A model generated the notes under the pieces. That model was not told where the DNA came from and searched no databases. It saw nothing but the letters and a program-made list of their open reading frames with translations. The position numbers were made by a program, and so were the translations under genes. A stretch of DNA of 44,600 nt, from positions 1 to 44,600 of the forward strand of contig JAISSJ010000167.1 of assembly GCA_031273195.1 (NCBI GenBank). Reading direction: 5' to 3'. This document shows positions 22,346-29,710 of this stretch, piece by piece. The stretch's first letter is position 1, and every line of letters begins with the position of its first letter. Origin of the DNA: Candidatus Fibrimonas sp. GTDB taxonomy: Bacteria; Fibrobacterota; Fibrobacteria; Fibrobacterales; Fibrobacteraceae.

Positions 22346-23964
22346 ACGAACAGAGTTATGCTAATCGCTGCTGCAAGCCCAGCGCTGCTAAACCAGATTA
22401 TACGGCTTTTGTTAAAGGAATCCTTGGTTTTTTCGTTTGTGGATTTGTATTGTTTTAGTTTCCAAATTGCATTTACCGAAAGACCGTGTTGGTTCACGCT
22501 GTTTGGATCCCCGTCCGGAAGGTTAGCAATCCTTTTGGAATCTGCTATGCACTTGCCTATATCGTCATACGATTCTCTTTCGCAAGCTATTTCTATCTCT
22601 CTTTCAACATCCTTTATCTTTTTATTTGCTTCGCTTACAGCATCATTTGCCTTCGTGTATTCCATGTTTTCCAAAAAGCCTACAACACCGGTTCCAACTG
22701 CGGCAGCGGCAAAAACCATGCCTGTCCAAAACAGATATTCATCTGTATTTCCAAAAACGTCTGTTGCGCTGCTCACCGCATCGTAACGAGAGTAATCGTT
22801 TTTACTCTGCCTTCCCATTTCTTCTTCAAATTCCTCTTCGTCTTCATCTTCGTCGTAGTAGGCATCATCATCATCGTAATCTTCTTCCGGTGGCGGCGGC
22901 GGTGGCGGTTTTTTGGCTACAACCGGCTCCGGAACATCTCTAACGGCGGCATCTATTTCAGCAGAGAGTTCCTTAAGCTCATTGAAATAATTTGCGGCTT
23001 CTTTGTTTAAAGCATCTCTTTCCTTAGATTGCGTATTAGTCCAAAGATTTTGGCGAGCGGAGTAATCGTTGGCACTTTCGTTTGAGGCTTTCGGCGGATT
23101 TGCTGGGAGCTTTGACATAACAGCATCTATGGATTTTTTACTGTCCGAGTTATAGTCTTTTAGAGCTTGCTGTACCTCGGTTTTTAGATTTTTCAGGGCA
23201 TTTGCGTCCCTAGAGGCGTTTGCGGTTTGCAATTTAGATCTAAAGGGCGTAACCGGATCAGCCAGAGGTTTCCTTGCGGTTAAAAGAATGCCTTCTTGCG
23301 TGGTTTGTTTTTCAGCCGGCGTTATAGGCTTGATAACCGTATAGTAGCCTTCTTTAGATACAACAACAGATATGGTTTTGGGTGAAGAAGCGGAAAATGT
23401 CACCGGAGTTTCGCCTTTGCTGGCATTGCCAACCATTACAGTTGCGCCGGAAGGCTCCGATGTTATGGAGATTTTGTATTCCCTTAGAACCACAGGCTTT
23501 AGTTCTTCCATTTTGCCATTCAAATTTATATAAACAGGGTCTTCGCCTTCAACAAAAATGTCTTTTCCGTCAAAATACACGGTTTCCAAATCATCATTTC
23601 CAGAGGCAGACCTGGAATAGAAGATCTTCATTTTTAGGAGCGTTGTGTATGGAATGCCCTCCAAACTGATTTTGCCCAAATTTTTAGCGGCATCTTTCGG
23701 ACGTCCCTGGAAAATCTGGTAGGTAGGATCTTCATCGCCAAAGGGGTCTTCAAATTTTTGCCTTACATACAAGCGGCCGCCTTGCAGAGTAACCTGATCA
23801 GGCTTAACAGGCTTTAATCCCCCCGAAAACTCTTCTGCTATATAGTTATCCGGTTCACCTGGGTCAGGTGCATCGTCAAAAGAGTCAATAGTCCATTTAG
23901 CCGCCCATGCAGAAGCGGCAAGCAGCAAAAAAAACGCTACCAAAAATTCAAGTTTAGTCTTCAT
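22339..23964 (-). CDS. Secreted or envelope PEGA-domain protein, 541 aa
   Basis: The start is the ATG at 23964 (GGAGTG upstream). It has a signal peptide (MKTKLEFLVAFFLLLAASAW), a PEGA domain at about residues 165-235 (ISITSEPSGATVMVGNASKG then TPVTFSA), a helical stretch, then seven Pro and a highly acidic tract (EEDYDDDDAYYDEDEDEEEF). Two hydrophobic segments follow, at about 415-435 (LFWTGMVFAAAAVGTGVVGF) and at the very C-terminus (IIWFSSAGLAAAISITLFVW). PEGA domains are common in surface proteins of this type of bacterium; the partner is unknown. It heads the folB-dprA-ABC run. Confidence 0.75.
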   Translation of the reverse strand: MKTKLEFLVAFFLLLAASAWAAKWTIDSFDDAPDPGEPDNYIAEEFSGGLKPVKPDQVTLQGGRLYVRQKFEDPFGDEDPTYQIFQGRPKDAAKNLGKISLEGIPYTTLLKMKIFYSRSASGNDDLETVYFDGKDIFVEGEDPVYINLNGKMEELKPVVLREYKISITSEPSGATVMVGNASKGETPVTFSASSPKTISVVVSKEGYYTVIKPITPAEKQTTQEGILLTARKPLADPVTPFRSKLQTANASRDANALKNLKTEVQQALKDYNSDSKKSIDAVMSKLPANPPKASNESANDYSARQNLWTNTQSKERDALNKEAANYFNELKELSAEIDAAVRDVPEPVVAKKPPPPPPPEEDYDDDDAYYDEDEDEEEFEEEMGRQSKNDYSRYDAVSSATDVFGNTDEYLFWTGMVFAAAAVGTGVVGFLENMEYTKANDAVSEANKKIKDVEREIEIACERESYDDIGKCIADSKRIANLPDGDPNSVNQHGLSVNAIWKLKQYKSTNEKTKDSFNKSRIIWFSSAGLAAAISITLFVW

Positions 23965-23979
23965 ATTCACTCCACTCTA

Positions 23980-23985
23980 AATATA
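23980..23985 (-). promoter_or_regulatory. Promoter -10 (TATATT) for the PEGA-folB-dprA run
   Basis: TATATT on the minus strand lies 15 bases before the ATG at 23964, with GGAGTG between. Confidence 0.4.
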
Positions 23986-24016
23986 CACAAAAAAAAACCA
24001 AATAGTAAAAAAATTA

Positions 24017-24484
24017 TCACCTATAATCCAAAATCTCCAACTTTATCACCTTTTTTGGCGTTTTTACTTCAACTTTATCGCCCCTGGTTTTGCCTATCAA
24101 AGCTTTTCCTATAGGGCTAACCGAGCTTATTTTACCGTTTACAGGGTCTGAACCTTCCGGGGAAACCAGCATATACTCATCTTCTTTGCCGTTTAGCATA
24201 TCTTTCACCCTTACAGTGGCCCCAAACAGGATACGGGTTGCAGATGTGGTGTCATGCTCAATAATAACCGACCTGGCGACTTTATCTTCCAAAAATTGTA
24301 TTCTTGACTCAATTTTGCCCTGCTGGTCCTTAGCAGAGTGGTATTCAAAATTCTCGCTTAAATCACCTTGCGCCCTGGCTTCGGCAATTTCTTGCAAAAT
24401 ACGCGGACGCTCAACTTTCTTCAAGTTTTCAAGCTCTTGTACCAGCAGGTCATAAGTCTCTTTAGTAACCGGAATTGTATCCAT
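24017..24484 (-). CDS. greA: Transcription elongation factor GreA
   Basis: The 155-residue product has the coiled-coil N-terminal domain (VERPRILQEIAEARAQGDLS then ENFEYHSAKDQQGKIESRIQ) with the acidic loop DLSEN at the tip and a C-terminal FKBP-like domain with SPIGKALIGKTRGDKVEV. GreA rescues backtracked RNA polymerase by stimulating transcript cleavage. TATATT at 24494-24499 lies nine bases before the ATG and there is no Shine-Dalgarno sequence, so the leader is at most a few bases. The overall length is normal. Confidence 0.95.
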   Translation of the reverse strand: MDTIPVTKETYDLLVQELENLKKVERPRILQEIAEARAQGDLSENFEYHSAKDQQGKIESRIQFLEDKVARSVIIEHDTTSATRILFGATVRVKDMLNGKEDEYMLVSPEGSDPVNGKISSVSPIGKALIGKTRGDKVEVKTPKKVIKLEILDYR

Positions 24485-24493
24485 ATCCAAATA

Positions 24494-24499
24494 AATATA
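24494..24499 (-). promoter_or_regulatory. Promoter -10 (TATATT) nine bases from the greA start
   Basis: TATATT on the minus strand is followed by nine bases and then the ATG at 24484, so the transcript can have only a 2-3 base leader. Confidence 0.45.
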
Positions 24500-24506
24500 G
24501 TAAAAA

Positions 24507-25736
24507 TTAATTCCTAAGCCACTTCATTGGGTCTTGAGACTGTGTGCCCTTATATACTTGGAAAAATAGCTTGTAGCCGTTGGTGGATTCCGCATTGCCA
24601 ACCAAGCCTATTTCCTGGCAATTTCTCACCGTTTCGCCTTCTTTAACTTTTATTGTGCTTAAATGCCCGTAAAGGCTGTAATAAGAGCCTTTATGGTCTA
24701 TAATCACAGACGGGCCGTGTCCCGGCACATTTGCAATCATGGCAACCGTGCCTGCAGCGGCGGCTTTAATGCTTTCCCCTTTTTGCCCTCTTATTTCTGT
24801 GCCTACATGCATAGTTTTTATGTCTAGAACTCTATTCACATGATAGCCGTATTCGCTTATTATTTCTCCGTTTAAAGGGGTGCATTTGGGGCCAATGGCA
24901 ACAGGTGTCTCTTTGGGTACGGCTACCTTGCCCTTTGGAAGTTTTTTTTCTTTTGTTTTTTGCTCGCTCTCAGTTTTCTTTTTTGCCGTAATTTCAGCTT
25001 GCCGCCTCTTTTCAAGGGCGGCTATGAGCGCAGCTAGAGTTTTTTGATTTCTTTTATATTCTTCAATGGCTTTTTCCTGTTCCGATTTGTTTTCTTTTAT
25101 CTTTGTCAAAGCCTGGTTTTGAAATTGCAATTGGTCCTGGAGCTTTCGCTCTTCTTTTGCCTTGCTTTCGTGCAGCGCAACCATTTCTTTTTGCCTTGCG
25201 CTCAGTTGCTCTTTTTTTTCTTCCTGTTTATTCATGGAGGTCTGGTAGTTTTCAACTATTGTTTTATCGCTTTCCAAGAGCCTCTGAACCCAGTAGAGCT
25301 TTCGCTGCGGGTTTTCGTTTTCTTTCAGGAGATTGAACAGGAGTTCCCATTCTTCCCGTTTGCCGTGTATGTATAAGTTCTTGAGCCTTGAGGCTATGGC
25401 TTTTTTTTGCGTATCTATGTTTTTTTGCAAATCTTCTATTTCTTCCTCAATGTCTTGTATTGTGAGCGTTAGTGATTTTTCTTTTTTTTGCAAGTCGTTC
25501 AGGGATTCCCGTGTTCGTATTAAACCGTCGTCAATTTCGGCAATGTTTTTCAGCACCCCGCTTTCCTTATTCTCCCAGTCTTTTTTCTTGGCTTCTGCCT
25601 TCTCCATTTCTCTTTGGATTTTTTTTAAAGCATCTGCATTGCTTTTAAGCTCTTTATCCACGGAGGTTGCAGGTGCGGCGAATGAATTGAGAAAAGCGAA
25701 AATTACGGCGATTGCTAAAGAGTTGAGAGTTTTCAA
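24507..25736 (-). CDS. EnvC-like LytM-domain protein, degenerate active site
   Basis: The 409-residue product starts with TTG at 25736 after GAGAGGA. It has a signal peptide (MKTLNSLAIAVIFAFLNSFA), a long coiled coil (about 25-265) and a LytM (M23) domain at about 290-405. Metal ligands are partly lost: H-x-x-x-D reads MHVGTEI (Glu for Asp), YGHLS keeps one His, and the last ligand block reads KLFFQVYKG with no His. This pattern is that of EnvC-type activators, which switch on cell-wall amidases at division rather than cleave peptidoglycan. It follows ftsX by one base, the right partner for an FtsEX-EnvC system. FtsE is not adjacent. Confidence 0.85.
   Translation of the reverse strand: MKTLNSLAIAVIFAFLNSFAAPATSVDKELKSNADALKKIQREMEKAEAKKKDWENKESGVLKNIAEIDDGLIRTRESLNDLQKKEKSLTLTIQDIEEEIEDLQKNIDTQKKAIASRLKNLYIHGKREEWELLFNLLKENENPQRKLYWVQRLLESDKTIVENYQTSMNKQEEKKEQLSARQKEMVALHESKAKEERKLQDQLQFQNQALTKIKENKSEQEKAIEEYKRNQKTLAALIAALEKRRQAEITAKKKTESEQKTKEKKLPKGKVAVPKETPVAIGPKCTPLNGEIISEYGYHVNRVLDIKTMHVGTEIRGQKGESIKAAAAGTVAMIANVPGHGPSVIIDHKGSYYSLYGHLSTIKVKEGETVRNCQEIGLVGNAESTNGYKLFFQVYKGTQSQDPMKWLRN
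25719..25732. repeat. Short heptanucleotide repeat at the envC-like start
   Basis: About two units (AGAGTTGAGAGTT) cover the codons for TLNSL just after the TTG start. Confidence 0.4.
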
Positions 25737-25737
25737 A

Positions 25738-26613
25738 CTAAATTCCTCTCGCCAAAAATTTTCTCACGGTAAATAAGCTGACTGCTGCTTCCGATATGGC
25801 AACAAACAGTAGAACAAAAATACTTGCCATCTGGCTTTTTTGGGTAAATTGGGAGAGAAGCGGAAAATATTCAACAATGGGCCTTTCAATAAAATGAAAC
25901 AAAACTGCAGCCAGACCTGCACCTATAAGCCCCTGCAGCAAGCCCTCCAGCACAAAAGGGAATTGTATAAAAAACGGAGTTCCGCCGGAATATTTTATGT
26001 TGTTCACCAGCTCTTTTCTTGAAAGGAGCGTTAACCTTATGGCATTCCACATAATCAGCCACAAGATAACCAGCATAAATGCAGACACCGCCATTGGGAT
26101 TGCGAAAAAATGCCACTTGACGCTTTCCCACTGCTTAATCCATTCAACCGGAGCTTGCGCAACGGAAAATTCGGGCATGGCCAGCAGGCGTTTCGATATT
26201 TTTTGAATGGTTTCAAGGTTTTGCGAATTAGCCCTTATTTGAATGCGAATAGATGCCTGCAGCGGGTTTCCTTCAACGCGATAAAGCATGTCTTCCGGAA
26301 AGCTCTTTTTAAACTCTTCCAAAGCCTGTTCTTCCGAAAAATAATCCAGCGAACTCACGCTTTCAAAATTTTCCACTATTTTTAAAATGGAATCCGCTTC
26401 TGCCGGCTTGGGCGCATTCAAAAAAAATGCCTCAATTCTATACAGGGAGGCAGAGTACATGGAAAGCGAAACGGCAAAGCTCAGGGCATTCATGCTTGTT
26501 ATCAGCAAAAACGAACATAAAAACGTTGTGGCAAGCGAGGGGATTATCACAAGGCGGTGCCTTAAAAGCCCTCTGAAAGCCTCTGCCGTTAGGTATGGAA
26601 GTCGGTGCAGCAT
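25738..26613 (-). CDS. ftsX: Cell division protein FtsX
   Basis: The 291-residue product has the FtsX layout: a basic N-terminus and first membrane segment (IIPSLATTFLCSFLLITSMN), a periplasmic loop of about 130 residues (with LDYFSEEQALEEFKKSFPED), then three membrane segments (WHFFAIPMAVSAFMLVILWL, FVLEGLLQGLIGAGLAAVLF and SIFVLLFVAISEAAVSLFTV). FtsX with FtsE couples ATP hydrolysis to activation of peptidoglycan hydrolases at the septum. The EnvC-like gene follows immediately. The frame starts with ATG at 26613, 11 bases after namZ. Confidence 0.88.
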   Translation of the reverse strand: MLHRLPYLTAEAFRGLLRHRLVIIPSLATTFLCSFLLITSMNALSFAVSLSMYSASLYRIEAFFLNAPKPAEADSILKIVENFESVSSLDYFSEEQALEEFKKSFPEDMLYRVEGNPLQASIRIQIRANSQNLETIQKISKRLLAMPEFSVAQAPVEWIKQWESVKWHFFAIPMAVSAFMLVILWLIMWNAIRLTLLSRKELVNNIKYSGGTPFFIQFPFVLEGLLQGLIGAGLAAVLFHFIERPIVEYFPLLSQFTQKSQMASIFVLLFVAISEAAVSLFTVRKFLARGI

Positions 26614-26624
26614 TTTTGGAGAAT

Positions 26625-27722
26625 TTAGTAATTACTCTCAACTCTCAACTCTCTATAACTTCCGTTTCCGAGCAGTATATCTATAGGGAGCTTTTTGAAT
26701 TCGTATTCGTAGGGCGGGGGTTTCCATGCAAAATCGTTTGGGTAGCGGCGGAATAAATGCTTTAGAATTTGAATCGTGGTTTCAAAGGGCAAAAATTCTT
26801 CTCGCTCCAAAACATGGATTTGCGCTCCGTGGCAAATTTGCCCTGCGTATTTGTGGAATGTAGGCTGAAAATGGCTTTCCCTGAAATAAACTCCGGGCAG
26901 TTTTAGATTATTAAGGAAATCGCACATTTCCGGGGCTTCAATCCAAGGTGCGCCGAAAAGCTCAAAAGGTTTGGTTGTGCCGCGCGCTTCGCTTATATTA
27001 GTGGCTTCCAACAGGCATTGCCCGGGGTAAACTATTGCGGTATCCAAAGTTGGCATATTAGGAGACGGCATAACCCAGGGCAGGCCGGTTTGGTTGAACC
27101 ACATATTTTTTTCGCAGCCCTGCATTTCCAAAACATGAATCTCCGCACTGGGAAAACACTCTTCCTTGAACTGCAAGGCTAGTTCGCCTATGGTTTTTCC
27201 GTGCCGCACCTGAATTGAATGCAAGCCAACAAAGCTTTTGTATTCCAAGTCCAAAACCGGTCCTTCCGTTATGTGGCAGCCTATTGGGTTTGGGCGGTCT
27301 ATCACAACAACCGGAATATTGCATTTTTCGGCGGCTTTTATGCAAAGGTAAAGAGTCCAAATAAAGGTGTAATATCTTGCGCCCACGTCTTGCAGGTCAA
27401 CCAAAAGCGCATCTAAATCTTTTAGCATTTCAGGGGCAGGTTCCCTATGTTCGCCGTATAAGCTGTAAACGGGAATGTCAAGGCGCGGGTCTGTGAAGCC
27501 TTCCCATTCTATCATGTTGTCTTGGGTGTGCCCCAGAATTCCGTGCTGCGGGCCAAAGAGCGCAGCGAGTTTGAACAGCGAGCCGTTGTGCTTTTCAAGC
27601 GTTGCAAGGGTGTGGCGCAAGTCTGCGGTTATTGAGGCGGGGTGGAGAACTGCGCCCAGTCGTTTTCCCTTCAGCTTTTCCGGGAAGTGTTTTTCCAAAT
27701 TTTCAAGGGCTAGTTTTACCAT
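26625..27722 (-). CDS. namZ: Exo-beta-N-acetylmuramidase NamZ-like (DUF1343), shortened C-terminus
   Basis: I place the start at the ATG at 27722 (MVKLALENLEKHFPEKLKGK). Landmarks of DUF1343 are clear: FGPQHGILGHTQDNM, LVDLQDVGARYYTFIWTLYL, VIDRPNPIGC, GLHSIQVRHGKTIGELA and GTTKPFELFGAPWI. The family removes terminal MurNAc from peptidoglycan fragments in recycling. The C-terminus ends in NGSYRELRVESNY, where relatives usually continue for about 25-30 residues; the last codons are made of heptanucleotide repeat, suggesting that the tail was replaced. The protein has no signal peptide. It overlaps tsaD by seven bases. Confidence 0.85.
   Translation of the reverse strand: MVKLALENLEKHFPEKLKGKRLGAVLHPASITADLRHTLATLEKHNGSLFKLAALFGPQHGILGHTQDNMIEWEGFTDPRLDIPVYSLYGEHREPAPEMLKDLDALLVDLQDVGARYYTFIWTLYLCIKAAEKCNIPVVVIDRPNPIGCHITEGPVLDLEYKSFVGLHSIQVRHGKTIGELALQFKEECFPSAEIHVLEMQGCEKNMWFNQTGLPWVMPSPNMPTLDTAIVYPGQCLLEATNISEARGTTKPFELFGAPWIEAPEMCDFLNNLKLPGVYFRESHFQPTFHKYAGQICHGAQIHVLEREEFLPFETTIQILKHLFRRYPNDFAWKPPPYEYEFKKLPIDILLGNGSYRELRVESNY
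26633..26655. repeat. Heptanucleotide repeat at the namZ 3' end
   Basis: Three copies of the unit CTCTCAA cover the last codons of namZ, encoding RELRVES. Confidence 0.65.
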
Positions 27723-28753
27723 AAATCGCTCCACGCTTTGACTTCATCATTTTTCGCCAGCACACCCGCCCTTTTCCTGAAAATAGCGGCAGCCGCTATC
27801 ATCGCCCCATTGTCCGTGCAAAGAGATGGGGGAGGGCAAATGAAATTCAATCCGTTTTTCTCCGCCCGCTCGGCTAAAAGCTCCCTGAGCCGGTAGTTTG
27901 CGCTAACACCGCCGCACAAAGCGATATTTTCAACGCCGTATTTCTGCGCCGCATTAACCGCTTTTAAAGATAAAATATCCGCTATCGCCTCTTGCAAGCT
28001 CGCGCAAATATCCGCAATATGCTCCTTTACAAATTCCTCGCCCTTTGCTTGAACATAGCGAAGCACTGCGGTTTTCAATCCGCTAAAGGAAAAATCAAAG
28101 GAATTCGCTTCGTTCAACGCCCTTGGAAATTCATGGAAATTTTTAGCACCGTTTTTAGCAAGCCTGCTGATTTCCGCTCCGGCAGGGTAGCCAAGCCCAA
28201 GAATTTTCCCGCTCTTGTCAAAAGCTTCGCCAGCCGCATCGTCCCTTGTTTTGCCTATGGAAACATATTCAAAATTCGGTTTCGCCAAAACCAATTCCGT
28301 ATGCCCTCCGGAAACGATTAATGCTTGTAAGGGCGTTGCCTGCAACGCCCCTACAAACAATAACGCCGAACAAATGTGCCCTTCCAAATGGTTTATTCCA
28401 TAGCATTCTATGTTCAAATCTTTTGCCAAGCCCTGTGCGAAATTTGCGCCTACCAGCAGCGAACCCATTAAGCCTGGGCTTCTTGTGAAGGCTACCTGGC
28501 CTATTTCTTCAATGCCGATTTTTGCTTTTGCAAGCGCCTGTTCCAAAACCGGAACGATTTTTTCCAAGTGAGCGCGCGAGGCAAGCTCCGGCACAACGCC
28601 GCCCCACGACTTATGCTCGTCTATCTGGCTATAAAGGCAATTGGATAAAATCTCAATAGAATCTTCACTTTCCCGCAACACAGCGCAAGCCGTATCATCG
28701 CAACTGCTCTCTATTCCAAGCCAAATATTTGCACTACTCAATATCTTCCCCAA
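27716..28753 (-). CDS. tsaD: tRNA N6-adenosine threonylcarbamoyltransferase TsaD
   Basis: The 345-residue product has the Kae1/TsaD landmarks: LGIESSCDDTACAV, GGVVPELASRAHLEKIVPVL, the metal-binding INHLEGH, the SGGHTELVLA block, GEAFDKSGKILGL and the late ALCGGVSANYRLRE with TDNGAMIAAAA. TsaD transfers threonylcarbamoyl to A37 of ANN-decoding tRNAs. Between the GH metal motif and SGGHT lies FVGALQATPLQ, encoded by a 15-bp palindrome (28325-28356). The start could be the TTG at 28753 or a second TTG at 28741; both overlap the ybbR-like gene. Confidence 0.93.
   Translation of the reverse strand: MGKILSSANIWLGIESSCDDTACAVLRESEDSIEILSNCLYSQIDEHKSWGGVVPELASRAHLEKIVPVLEQALAKAKIGIEEIGQVAFTRSPGLMGSLLVGANFAQGLAKDLNIECYGINHLEGHICSALLFVGALQATPLQALIVSGGHTELVLAKPNFEYVSIGKTRDDAAGEAFDKSGKILGLGYPAGAEISRLAKNGAKNFHEFPRALNEANSFDFSFSGLKTAVLRYVQAKGEEFVKEHIADICASLQEAIADILSLKAVNAAQKYGVENIALCGGVSANYRLRELLAERAEKNGLNFICPPPSLCTDNGAMIAAAAIFRKRAGVLAKNDEVKAWSDLW
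28325..28356. repeat. 15-bp palindrome inside tsaD
   Basis: Arms 28325-28339 and 28342-28356 (TTGTAAGGGCGTTGC and its near complement) pair with one G-T-type mismatch across a two-base spacer. They encode part of a variable loop of TsaD. The form resembles palindromic repeats inserted in-frame into genes in other bacteria. Confidence 0.6.
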
Positions 28754-29699
28754 ACTCCCTAATAGATTCCGTTAAACGAAATTTATCGGGAAGAATATGC
28801 CAACTGGTAATGGGGTATGGAATATGCACGGTTGGTCTAAGCTCATCTGTATTTTCAATGGAAAATCTCGAAAATTCAATGTAAAGATTTATATCTTGCG
28901 GGTTTACTCGTGACAACAATTCCTTTCCGCCGGAGATTTCAACTTCGGCTTTCGCAGGTGAAAGCGCATAAAGGTTTCTATCAAAATTGCCTATTAAACG
29001 CACCGGAATGCCTGAAAATATCTTGTGTTCCAAAGGTTCAATTTGTATTTGCACAAACAAGGAAGTATCCGCAATATCCACTATGGAATGCAGCGAAGAT
29101 AAATCCAACTGTATGGGCAGCGAATTGCTCCATTTCAAATTTGTTATGGACATCTCCTTTGTTGGGATGTGTTTTATTTTTGATATTGTACTCATCGCAC
29201 CGGATATAAAAACGGAATCCGGTATTATATCCGGCTCGCCTAAAAGCGTAAAACCGGGCGCAGCCTGAATGTGAAGTCTGGGTTGCACTGGTACTTTCGC
29301 TTCAATTCTGGTATCCAGTTCAATGTTTAGCGAGTTTATTTGCCTCACTCGCAGCATTTTCACCTCCGGCATGCTAGGCGAAATAAAACGAATCTGTTCG
29401 CTTGCTACCTTGGATTGCCCAAGCGGCATGCCTTTTAAATCTATTTCAAGGCTTGCGGAGCGATTTATTTTTAAATGGATCAGGCTTATCGCTTTGCCTT
29501 CCAATTGCACGGACATGGAATGCGGCGGCGGATAAACCAGCGCCATATTATCCTGAAGGTTTACAATTCTTACAGGCAATTCCATTTCTGTTCTAACTTC
29601 TTCTCTTGAAACTACGCCAAACCAAAGCAGACATCCGCATAGCAGGGCTAGAAGTTTAAGGGAGTGCTTTACAAAAAAATCCTTTATTTTCTCAGGCAT
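28734..29699 (-). CDS. YbbR/CdaR-like membrane-anchored protein, 321 aa
   Basis: A short N-terminus precedes a membrane segment (LKLLALLCGCLLWFGVVS, about 14-31), then about 290 extracytoplasmic residues of beta-rich repeats, each with the ending typical of YbbR domains (LPVRIVNLQDNMALVYPPPH; VPVQPRLHIQAAPGFTLLGE; IPVRLIGNFDRNLYALSPAK). In Firmicutes such proteins regulate the diadenylate cyclase CdaA; no cdaA neighbour is present here, so the role is open. Its 3' end overlaps tsaD by 20 bases and its start follows mutA by 11 bases. Confidence 0.8.
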   Translation of the reverse strand: MPEKIKDFFVKHSLKLLALLCGCLLWFGVVSREEVRTEMELPVRIVNLQDNMALVYPPPHSMSVQLEGKAISLIHLKINRSASLEIDLKGMPLGQSKVASEQIRFISPSMPEVKMLRVRQINSLNIELDTRIEAKVPVQPRLHIQAAPGFTLLGEPDIIPDSVFISGAMSTISKIKHIPTKEMSITNLKWSNSLPIQLDLSSLHSIVDIADTSLFVQIQIEPLEHKIFSGIPVRLIGNFDRNLYALSPAKAEVEISGGKELLSRVNPQDINLYIEFSRFSIENTDELRPTVHIPYPITSWHILPDKFRLTESIREFGEDIE

Positions 29700-29710
29700 C
29701 TAGCAACCTT

